Shown: one piece after another, positions 57,715-64,000 of the stretch | How the letters are laid out: each line of letters opens with the position of its first letter | Position numbering within the stretch: position 1 is the first letter of the stretch | Source of the DNA: Arthrobacter sp. B0490 | GTDB taxonomy: Bacteria; Actinomycetota; Actinomycetes; Actinomycetales; Micrococcaceae | Assembly (NCBI RefSeq): GCF_002929355.1 | Contig: NZ_PJIR01000002.1 | Span: 248,001-312,000 of the forward strand | Length of the DNA: 64,000 bases | Direction: 5' to 3' | The notes under the pieces: generated by a model | What the model was told of the DNA's origin: nothing | The model's database searches: none | The model's input: only the letters and a program-made list of their open reading frames with translations | Program-made: the position numbers and the translations under genes

Positions 57715-58661
57715 CGGATGCTCCGTCCGGAGATGTCCAGGAAGACGTCCTCGAGCGAGCGCGGCGCCATGGAGATGGCCGTCGGCATGACGCCGTGCGC
57801 GTCCCACCAGGTGGCCAGCTGCGCGACGTCGGAGGCCGTGAGTGCTCCCCGGAGGACGTACTGTCCGGGTTCGTCCTCGCGCTGGTGCAGGTGGGGGAGG
57901 AGATCGGGGGGCAGCGAAAGGCCGGGCACGGTCTCGAACCGCAGCTCGCGCATGCCGTCGGCGTCCTTGTCGGCGGTGAGGGCGGCCACCGTACCCTCGG
58001 CGACGGTACGGCCGCCCTCGAGGATGTAGACGTAGTCGGCGAGCCGCTGCGCGTCGTCGAGCAGGTGCGTGGTCAGGATGACGGCGAGGCCGTCGGCGCG
58101 CAGCTCGCGGATCAGGTCGAAGACGATGGTGCGGGACTGCGGGTCGAGCCCGGCGCTGGGCTCGTCGAGGAAGACCACCTCGGGCCGCCCCACGAGGGCG
58201 CACGCGAGGGCCAGGCGCTGCTTCTGGCCGCCGGAGAGCCTCCGGATCGAGACCGTCCCGAACTCGTCGAGCCCGAGGCGCTCCGCCAGCGCGTCGACCG
58301 GCAGCGGGGAACTGAACATGGACGCGACGTGGCGCAGGAGGGCCAGGGGACGCACGGACGGCGGTAACCCGCCGTCCTGGAGCATCACGCCGACCCTCGC
58401 GCGCAGGTGCGGCGAGGCCCGGTAGGGGTCCTCGCCGAGCAGGCGCACCACGCCGCCGTCGGCGCGCTGCAGCCCCTGGGCACACTCGAGGGTCGTCGTC
58501 TTCCCGGCTCCGTTGGCCCCGAGGAGGACCGTCACGGCCCCGCGTGCCGCGCTCAGGCTCACGCCTTCGAGCACGCGCACCATACGCCCGTCGAGGGCGC
58601 CGACGGGACCGAAATCCTTGATGAGTCCGTCGATCTCGAGGGCGGGGGGAGGTGTCGGCAC
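57711..58661 (-). CDS. ABC transporter ATP-binding protein
   Basis: 316 residues from GTG 58661, set by a TAGAAT box six bases upstream. Complete ATPase: Walker A LLGANGAGKTTTLE at about 48-61, Q-loop VMLQDGGL, signature RRLSGGQKQRLALA, Walker B VVFLDEPSAGLDPQ and H-loop TTHLLDDA. The C-terminal 80 residues are the extension usual in ABC-2 exporter ATPases (DrrA-like). It forms an exporter with the next gene, and the operon continues into ctaA. Divergent from sufR, with about 130 bases between the starts. Confidence 0.94.
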   Translation of the reverse strand: MPTPPPALEIDGLIKDFGPVGALDGRMVRVLEGVSLSAARGAVTVLLGANGAGKTTTLECAQGLQRADGGVVRLLGEDPYRASPHLRARVGVMLQDGGLPPSVRPLALLRHVASMFSSPLPVDALAERLGLDEFGTVSIRRLSGGQKQRLALACALVGRPEVVFLDEPSAGLDPQSRTIVFDLIRELRADGLAVILTTHLLDDAQRLADYVYILEGGRTVAEGTVAALTADKDADGMRELRFETVPGLSLPPDLLPHLHQREDEPGQYVLRGALTASDVAQLATWWDAHGVMPTAISMAPRSLEDVFLDISGRSIR

Positions 58662-58667
58662 GTCCTT

Positions 58668-58673
58668 ATTCTA
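58668..58673 (-). promoter_or_regulatory. -10 element of the ABC-ctaA operon, leaderless
   Basis: TAGAAT on the minus strand, six bases before the GTG at 58661. Confidence 0.6.
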
Positions 58674-58702
58674 CGTCAGGTAGTAATCGGCCCGGGGTTG
58701 CC

Positions 58703-58721
58703 GATGGGTAGCCTCGCCTAA
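58703..58721. promoter_or_regulatory. Candidate iron box (DtxR/IdeR-type) between the ABC operon and sufR
   Basis: GATGGGTAGCCTCGCCTAA. Compared with the DtxR/IdeR consensus TWAGGTWAGSCTWACCTWA, the minus strand matches 14 of 19 positions, including the central AGGCTA and one full TTAGG arm. It lies between two divergent promoters, 30 bases from the ABC -10 box and 69 from the sufR start. Iron control of SUF genes by DtxR is known in Corynebacterium. Confidence 0.45.
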
Positions 58722-58760
58722 GTGGTCGGGCGGAATACATTACGTCATGCTTATGTTGTC

Positions 58761-58766
58761 TATTGT
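58761..58766 (+). promoter_or_regulatory. Candidate -10 element of the suf operon
   Basis: TATTGT in an AT-rich patch, 23 bases before the sufR ATG; the resulting short leader holds the GGAGGAG site. Confidence 0.4.
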
Positions 58767-58789
58767 GTCGCCGATGGGAGGAGTGGACC

Positions 58790-59659
58790 ATGACTGCAAC
58801 ACCCCGTGCCGCACCGGCCGTCGGCGTGCCCGCCGACCGTACCGCGCAGATCGTCTCCCCGGATCCCGACGAGCGTACGCGTGACCGCGTCCTGTCCGCC
58901 GTCCTCGAACGGGGACCGGTCAGTGCCGCCGAACTCGGCGACCGCCTCGGTTTCACCCCTGCCGCCATGCGCCGTCACCTCGACGCGCTCTCCTCCGACG
59001 GCCTGATCGAGGTGAAGCGGGTGCGCAGTTCCGCCACCGGCGCCGGACGGCCTGCCCGACGTTACGTGCTCAGCCAGCGGGGCCAGGCGAAGATGGGGAA
59101 CGACTACCTCGACATCGCCACGGCCGCCCTGGCGCAGCTGGGCGCCGCGGCCGGCCCGGAGGCCATCGAGGAATTCGCCCGCACGCGGTTCTCCGGCATG
59201 GAGGAGCGCTACCGGCCCATCGTCGAGGCCGCGGGTCCCGATCTCGAGGCCCGCGCCCGCGCCCTCGCCGCCGCCCTGACCACCGACGGTTTCGTCGGGT
59301 CCACGAAGACCGTCGGTCGGCCACCGGGGGGCGGAGTGCGGAGCATCCCCGCGGCCCGCCCCGTGATGCTGAGCGTCCAGCTCTGCCAGGGGCACTGCCC
59401 CATCCAGGGCCTCGCCTCCGCCTTCCCCGCGTTCTGCGAGCAGGAGACCGGCGTCTTCGCCCGGCTCCTCGGCGTGGACGTGCGGCGCCTCTCGACGCTC
59501 GCCGCCGGCGGGCACGTCTGCACCACCCACATACCTCTGGGACGGACGACGGCGGTGCCCGTTCCGGGCGCCTCCGGGCCCGCCGCATCGCCGGACGACC
59601 CGGCAGCAGCGCCGCCCGCCCCAGCAACGTTATCCATCCATCAGCAAGGAAGGCCGTGA
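58790..59659 (+). CDS. sufR: SufR-type Fe-S sensing repressor of the suf operon
   Basis: 289 residues from ATG 58790, with GGAGGAG six bases upstream. An N-terminal winged helix ([39 protein letters not shown]) reads DNA, and a C-terminal part holds an Fe-S cluster. The candidate ligands are Cys199, Cys203, Cys216 and Cys244 (LCQGHC, PAFCEQE, GHVCTTH), spaced 3, 12 and 27 residues apart. SufR with its cluster represses the suf genes, and loss of the cluster relieves this. The TGATG overlap with sufB makes it the first operon gene, so it should regulate itself. Confidence 0.94.
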   Translation: MTATPRAAPAVGVPADRTAQIVSPDPDERTRDRVLSAVLERGPVSAAELGDRLGFTPAAMRRHLDALSSDGLIEVKRVRSSATGAGRPARRYVLSQRGQAKMGNDYLDIATAALAQLGAAAGPEAIEEFARTRFSGMEERYRPIVEAAGPDLEARARALAAALTTDGFVGSTKTVGRPPGGGVRSIPAARPVMLSVQLCQGHCPIQGLASAFPAFCEQETGVFARLLGVDVRRLSTLAAGGHVCTTHIPLGRTTAVPVPGASGPAASPDDPAAAPPAPATLSIHQQGRP

Positions 59660-61131
59660 TGACGGATCAAGTAGACCGCAAGCCAGCTGCGTCGGCAGTG
59701 CCGGAGTCGGTGATCAGCGACATCCTGGAGAAGAACCCGGAGCTCGAGGGCATCGGCACGTACCAGTACGGCTGGGCCGACAAGAACGAGGCGAGCGACA
59801 ACGCCCGCCGCGGCCTGAGCGAGGAGGTCGTCCGCGACATCTCCGCCAAGAAGAACGAGCCGCAGTGGATGCTCGATCTCCGCCTGAAGGGCCTCAAGTA
59901 CTTCGACCGGAAGCCCATGCCCGCGTGGGGCGCGGACCTGTCGGGGATCGACTTCGACAACATCAAGTACTTCGTGCGCTCCACGGAGAAGCAGGCCAAT
60001 ACGTGGGAGGACCTCCCCGAGGACATCCGCAACACGTACGAGAAGCTCGGCATCCCCGAGGCGGAACGTGCGCGTCTCGTCTCCGGCGTCGCGGCCCAGT
60101 ACGAGTCCGAGGTGGTGTACCACCAGCTCCGCGAGGACCTCGAGCGCCAGGGCGTCATCTTCCTCGACACCGACACCGCGCTCCGCGAGCACCCGGAGAT
60201 CTTCAAGGAGTACTTCGGCTCGATCATCCCCGTGGGCGACAACAAGTTCGCGTCGCTCAACACGGCGGTCTGGTCCGGCGGGTCCTTCGTCTACGTGCCG
60301 AAGGGCGTCCACGTCGAGATCCCCCTGCAGGCCTACTTCCGGATCAACACCGAGAACATGGGCCAGTTCGAGCGCACGCTGATCATCGCGGACGAGGACT
60401 CCTACGTGCACTACATCGAGGGCTGCACCGCCCCGATCTACACGTCCGACTCCCTGCACTCGGCCGTCGTCGAGATCGTGGTGAAGAAGGGCGCCCGCGT
60501 CCGGTACACCACCATCCAGAACTGGTCGAACAACGTGTACAACCTCGTGACCAAGCGCGCCATCGCCCACGAGGGAGCGACGATGGAGTGGATCGACGGC
60601 AACATCGGCTCGAAGGTCACCATGAAGTACCCGGCCGTGTACCTGGTCGGCGAGCACGCCAAGGGCGAGACGCTCTCGATCGCCTTCGCGGGCGAGGGGC
60701 AGCACCAGGACACCGGTTCGAAGATGGTGCACATCGCACCGAACACGAAGTCGTCGATCATCTCGAAGTCGGTCGCGCGCGGCGGCGGGCGGGCCGCGTA
60801 CCGCGGCCTCGTCCAGGTCCGCGACGGCGCCAAGCACTCCGCGAACACGGTCCGCTGCGACGCCCTGCTGGTCGACACCATCTCGCGCTCCGACACGTAC
60901 CCGTACGTGGACATCCGCGAGGACGACGTCACCATGGGCCATGAGGCCACCGTGTCGCGCGTCAGCGAGGAACAGCTGTTCTACCTCATGTCCCGCGGGC
61001 TCCCCGAGGACGAGGCCATGGCCATGATCGTGCGCGGGTTCATCGAGCCGATCGCCCGGGAACTGCCCATGGAGTACGCGCTCGAGCTGAACCGGCTGAT
61101 CGAACTGCAGATGGAAGGGGCCGTAGGCTAG
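59659..61131 (+). CDS. sufB: Fe-S cluster scaffold subunit SufB
   Basis: 490 residues from ATG 59659, with AAGGAAGG five bases upstream; GTG 59656 is an alternative. SufB forms the SufBC2D scaffold on which Fe-S clusters are built. Signatures: [69 protein letters not shown] (with the conserved Cys) and [20 protein letters not shown]. The complete chain without an intein, although actinobacterial sufB genes often carry one. Two bases separate it from sufD. Confidence 0.98.
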   Translation: MTDQVDRKPAASAVPESVISDILEKNPELEGIGTYQYGWADKNEASDNARRGLSEEVVRDISAKKNEPQWMLDLRLKGLKYFDRKPMPAWGADLSGIDFDNIKYFVRSTEKQANTWEDLPEDIRNTYEKLGIPEAERARLVSGVAAQYESEVVYHQLREDLERQGVIFLDTDTALREHPEIFKEYFGSIIPVGDNKFASLNTAVWSGGSFVYVPKGVHVEIPLQAYFRINTENMGQFERTLIIADEDSYVHYIEGCTAPIYTSDSLHSAVVEIVVKKGARVRYTTIQNWSNNVYNLVTKRAIAHEGATMEWIDGNIGSKVTMKYPAVYLVGEHAKGETLSIAFAGEGQHQDTGSKMVHIAPNTKSSIISKSVARGGGRAAYRGLVQVRDGAKHSANTVRCDALLVDTISRSDTYPYVDIREDDVTMGHEATVSRVSEEQLFYLMSRGLPEDEAMAMIVRGFIEPIARELPMEYALELNRLIELQMEGAVG

Positions 61132-61133
61132 CG

Positions 61134-62477
61134 ATGGCTGAGACCACCCACACGGAAATTTCACCCGACACGACGCTCGAGGGAGAGGTCACCGCGATCG
61201 GCGACCTCGACGGGAAGGCCCGCATCGGTGCCCCCTCCGGCACCGGCGAGCGGCCGGCGGCGATCGACGGCTTCACCGAGGAGGGCGAAAGCCTGCCCGG
61301 CGGGGACGACGGCACCGGGCAGCTCGGCTTCAAGAAGCACAGCCACGGCAACGCGCCCGTGGTGCCCGAGGCCTCCCGCGGGGAGCGCCGCAGGTCCTTC
61401 GACCTCGCCGACTTCCCGACGCTGACCGGCCTCGAGGAGGACTGGCGGTTCACGCCGCTCAAGCGCCTCCGCGGGCTCCACACGGATGCGCTGAGCGGCA
61501 CGGCTCCCGGGATCGAGGTCGGCGGTGCCGGCAACGTCACCGTCGAGACGGTCGGACGCGGCGACGCCCGCCTGGGCTCGGCCGCCACCCCCGAGGACCG
61601 CGTGTCCGCCGCGGCGTGGAACGCGTTCACCGAGGCGACCGTCATCACCATCCCGAAGGAGACGGTGGCGGACGGCGAGGTCATGGTCAAGGTCACCGGA
61701 TCGACGTCCGAGGCCGCGGCCCAGCACATCCTCATCCACGCGGAGGCCTTCTCGAAGGCCGTCGTCGTGCTCGACCACTCCGGCTCCGTCACCCTGGCCC
61801 AGAACGTCGAGATCATCGTCGGCGACGGGGCGCAGCTGACGGTCGTCAGCGTCCAGGAATGGGACGACGACGCCGTGCACGTGTCCTCGCAGCAGGCGAA
61901 GGTGGGCCGCGACGCACGCTACAAGCACGTCGTCGTCAGCCTCGGCGGCGACCTCGTGCGTCTGACGCCGTCGTCGATCTTCACCGCCACCGGCGCCGAG
62001 GTCGAGATGTACGGCCTGTACTTCGCGGACGCGGGCCAGCATCTCGAGCAGCGCCTCCTCGTGGACCACGCCGTGCCGAACTGCAAGTCCCGCGTCACGT
62101 ACAAGGGCGCCCTGCAGGGCGTCGATGCCCATACGGTCTGGGTCGGCGACGTCCTGATCCGCAAGGCGGCCGAGGGTACGGACACCTACGAGACCAACCG
62201 CAACCTGATCCTCACGGACGGCGCGCGTTCGGACTCCGTCCCGAACCTCGAGATCGAGACCGGCCTCATCGAGGGCGCGGGCCACGCCAGCGCCACCGGT
62301 CGGTTCGACGACGAGCACCTCTTCTACCTGATGGCCCGCGGCATCCCCGAGAAGGCAGCACGCCGCCTCGTCGTCCGCGGCTTCCTCACCGAGGTCATCC
62401 AGCAGATCAAGGTCCCCGCCCTGGAGGAGCGCCTGTCCGAATCGGTCGAGCGCGAGCTCGCCGCAGGGAACCTGTGA
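61134..62477 (+). CDS. sufD: Fe-S cluster assembly protein SufD
   Basis: 447 residues from ATG 61134, directly after sufB. SufD is a partner of SufB in the scaffold complex. About the first 100 residues are variable and low in structure, and the beta-helix core follows: ILIHAEAFSKAVVVLDHSGS, GAQLTVVSVQEWDDDAVHVS, RYKHVVVSLGGDLVRLTPSS, YGLYFADAGQHLEQRLLVDH and CKSRVTYKGALQG. The C-terminal ARGIPEKAARRLVVRGFLTE is shared with SufB. Its TGA overlaps the ATG of the next gene. Confidence 0.96.
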   Translation: MAETTHTEISPDTTLEGEVTAIGDLDGKARIGAPSGTGERPAAIDGFTEEGESLPGGDDGTGQLGFKKHSHGNAPVVPEASRGERRRSFDLADFPTLTGLEEDWRFTPLKRLRGLHTDALSGTAPGIEVGGAGNVTVETVGRGDARLGSAATPEDRVSAAAWNAFTEATVITIPKETVADGEVMVKVTGSTSEAAAQHILIHAEAFSKAVVVLDHSGSVTLAQNVEIIVGDGAQLTVVSVQEWDDDAVHVSSQQAKVGRDARYKHVVVSLGGDLVRLTPSSIFTATGAEVEMYGLYFADAGQHLEQRLLVDHAVPNCKSRVTYKGALQGVDAHTVWVGDVLIRKAAEGTDTYETNRNLILTDGARSDSVPNLEIETGLIEGAGHASATGRFDDEHLFYLMARGIPEKAARRLVVRGFLTEVIQQIKVPALEERLSESVERELAAGNL

Positions 62478-62836
62478 TGGCCGATGCGCCCGGTGGCGAG
62501 CTGATCTGCAGCGTCGACGACATCCAGGTCAAGCAGGCGCTCCGCGTCCTGATCGACGACTACCCCGTCGTCGTCGTCCGCGACTCCGACGGCGAGATCC
62601 ACGCGCTGGGTGATACGTGCTCCCACGCCGACATCTCCCTGTCCGAGGGCGACGTCGAGGGCTGCGCCATCGAATGCTGGGGCCATGGCTCCCAGTTCGA
62701 CCTGCGGAGCGGCGCCCCGCTGCAGCTCCCGGCCTACGAGCCGGTCCCGGTGTTCGCACTCGAGGTCCACGACGGCAACGTCTACGTGGACGTCACCACC
62801 GTCACCAACGGAGCGCCCGCCCCGCAGCTCGGCTAG
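62477..62836 (+). CDS. Rieske-type [2Fe-2S] ferredoxin in the suf operon
   Basis: 119 residues, starting at the ATG that overlaps the sufD stop (TGATG). A single Rieske domain with ligands Cys48 and His50 (TCSHADIS) and Cys67 and His70 (CWGHGSQFD), like the ferredoxin subunit of aromatic-ring dioxygenases. No oxygenase gene is near. Its place inside the suf operon, also seen in other actinobacteria, suggests it supplies electrons to or accepts clusters from the SUF machinery; this is inference. Confidence 0.93.
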   Translation: MADAPGGELICSVDDIQVKQALRVLIDDYPVVVVRDSDGEIHALGDTCSHADISLSEGDVEGCAIECWGHGSQFDLRSGAPLQLPAYEPVPVFALEVHDGNVYVDVTTVTNGAPAPQLG

Positions 62837-62892
62837 CCGACGCCGTCCGAACCTCCCACGTCCTGCGCAGCAGGCGATGAAGAAAGAACACG

Positions 62893-63660
62893 ATGACCAC
62901 ACTTGCAATCAAGGACCTGTACGTCAGCATCGACACCGAGCAGGGCAACGTCCCCATCCTCAAGGGTGTCACGCTGACGATCAACACCGGCGAGACCCAC
63001 GCGATCATGGGCCCGAACGGTTCCGGCAAGTCGACCCTCGCGTCGACCATCGCCGGCCACCCCCGCTACAAGGTCGACAGCGGTTCGATCACGCTCGACG
63101 GCGAGGACGTCCTGTCGATGAGCGTTGACGAGCGTGCCCGTGCCGGGCTCTTCCTCGCGATGCAGTACCCGGTCGAGGTCCCGGGCGTCACGATGACGAA
63201 CTTCCTGCGCACCGCGAAGACCGCGCTCGACGGTGAGGCGCCGAGCCTGCGCCACTGGACCAAGGACGTCAAGACGGCCATGGCCCAGCTGCGCATCGAC
63301 GCGGACTTCGCCCAGCGCAACGTCAACGAGGGCTTCTCCGGCGGCGAGAAGAAGCGCGTCGAGATCCTCCAGCTCGAGCTCTTCCGCCCGAAGTTCGCGA
63401 TCCTCGACGAGACCGACTCCGGCCTCGACGTGGATGCCCTCAAGGTCGTCTCCGAGGGCGTCAACCGCGAGCACTCGAAGGGCGAGATGGGCACGCTGCT
63501 CATCACCCACTACACGCGCATCCTGCGCTACATCAAGCCGGACTTCGTGCACGTGTTCGTCGCGGGCAGGATCGCCGAGGAGGGCGGGCCGGAACTCGCG
63601 GACCGCCTCGAGGAAGAGGGCTACGATCGTTTCACGGCACAGTCCGCGGTCGAGGCCTAG
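62893..63660 (+). CDS. sufC: Fe-S assembly ATPase SufC
   Basis: 255 residues. ABC-type ATPase that drives the SufBC2D scaffold. Walker A IMGPNGSGKSTLAST at 38-52, Q-loop FLAMQYPVEVPG, signature VNEGFSGGEKKRVEILQLEL, and Walker B with the SufC-specific AILDETDSGLDVDAL; H-loop LLITHYTRIL. It follows the Rieske gene by 56 bases. No membrane subunits are expected; SufC acts in the cytoplasm. Confidence 0.98.
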   Translation: MTTLAIKDLYVSIDTEQGNVPILKGVTLTINTGETHAIMGPNGSGKSTLASTIAGHPRYKVDSGSITLDGEDVLSMSVDERARAGLFLAMQYPVEVPGVTMTNFLRTAKTALDGEAPSLRHWTKDVKTAMAQLRIDADFAQRNVNEGFSGGEKKRVEILQLELFRPKFAILDETDSGLDVDALKVVSEGVNREHSKGEMGTLLITHYTRILRYIKPDFVHVFVAGRIAEEGGPELADRLEEEGYDRFTAQSAVEA

Positions 63661-63727
63661 AACTCCCACGATCCCCGGCACGTCCGCGTGCCGACCGTTT
63701 TGAACACCGCCTGAAAGGAAGAGTCGG

Positions 63728-64000
63728 ATGAGTGACGTGCAGCAGGCGCAGACCGCGCTGGATGACATCGAGGAAGCGCTGCGGGACGTGATCGACCCGG
63801 AGCTCGGCGTGAACATCGTCGACCTCGGCCTCCTCTACGGCCTGAACTACGCGGAGGACGGCGCCCTCCTGATCGACATGACCCTCACCACTGCGGCCTG
63901 CCCGCTGACCGACGTGCTCGAGGAGCAGGTGGGTCAGGCGCTGGACGGCGTGGTCGACGCGTGGCGGCTCAACTGGGTGTGGATGCCGCCGTGGGGTCCC
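63728..64000 (+). CDS. MIP18-family (DUF59) Fe-S assembly protein, SufT-like, partial
   Basis: The first 91 residues are visible; the gene runs off the right edge at 64000. AAAGGAA seven bases before ATG 63728 supports the start. DUF59 hallmarks: DIEEALRDVIDPELGVNIVD, LGLLYGLN and the cysteine in TLTTAACPLTD. The sequence VWMPPWGP at the end of the window is the usual C-terminal motif of the family, so little is missing. Such proteins help to mature Fe-S proteins. Placed directly after sufC; sufS and sufU, often found between, are not here. Confidence 0.93.
   Translation, partial: MSDVQQAQTALDDIEEALRDVIDPELGVNIVDLGLLYGLNYAEDGALLIDMTLTTAACPLTDVLEEQVGQALDGVVDAWRLNWVWMPPWGP

Noticed and set aside
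59659..61131. Intein in sufB, as in some mycobacteria
   Set aside because: The SufB chain is continuous at normal length with no inserted Hint domain.

Overview
The window is a gene-dense, high-GC stretch of an actinobacterial chromosome with very strong G/C bias at third codon positions. Gene content and order (pyk, an ANTAR regulator, polA, rpsA, coaE, uvrB, uvrA; then uvrC, rapZ, yvcK, whiA, gap-pgk-tpi-secG, pgl-opcA-zwf-pgi-tal-tkt, ctaB/ctaA and sufR-BDC) match the core actinobacterial backbone known from Mycobacterium and Corynebacterium. Details such as a pgi gene between tal and zwf, the GAF-ANTAR regulator and the Eis-like acetyltransferase point to a member of the Micrococcaceae, probably Arthrobacter or a close relative. 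That genus call is an inference from memory, not from a search. No phage, insertion sequence, CRISPR array, rRNA or replication origin was seen.

Layout. 1-4.4 kb: 3' end of gltB, gltD, pyk, a convergent AmiR/NasT-type ANTAR regulator and tRNA-Leu(CAA). 4.4-9.3 kb is the most accessory part: a small secreted protein of atypical composition with a long leader, a 79-residue orphan, a lone LigD-type polymerase, a receiver-only regulator, a tiny acidic lipoprotein, an esterase remnant and a hotdog thioesterase. 9.3-23 kb: polA, an Eis-like acetyltransferase, rpsA, an RlmG-type methyltransferase, a GAF-ANTAR regulator with its partner orphan, a RecQ helicase, coaE and uvrB. 23-30 kb: a TerC-family membrane protein behind a yybP-ykoY manganese riboswitch, a peptidase/acetyltransferase pair, a Ski2-like helicase, a trans-aconitate methyltransferase-like gene and an MBL hydrolase. 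30-41 kb: a GntR regulator, uvrA with a candidate LexA box, a HAD phosphatase and acyltransferase pair, uvrC-rapZ-yvcK-whiA and superoxide dismutase. 41-53 kb: lower glycolysis plus secG on the plus strand facing a six-gene pentose phosphate operon on the minus strand. 53-64 kb: ctaB, a DapA-like enzyme, an ABC exporter with ctaA, and the SUF iron-sulfur operon, which runs off the right end in a MIP18/DUF59 gene.

How the parts work together. The carbon genes form two convergent blocks: gapA-pgk-tpiA-secG, and tkt-tal-pgi-zwf-opcA-pgl, whose last five genes are separated by 5 bases or overlap. Heme O and heme A synthases lie near the Fe-S assembly operon. All three Uvr nuclease subunits are present at separate sites.

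The most general observation is regulatory. At least fourteen genes have a TANNNT -10 hexamer ending 5-8 bases before the start codon and no Shine-Dalgarno sequence, as expected for leaderless transcripts. This fixes several starts, including one (15306-16445) where the upstream ATG lies inside the -10 element. The clearest non-coding element is the manganese riboswitch. The least explained items are the small orphan protein family linked to ANTAR regulators and the structured leader plus secreted protein behind the tRNA. I saw no convincing undescribed multi-gene system.
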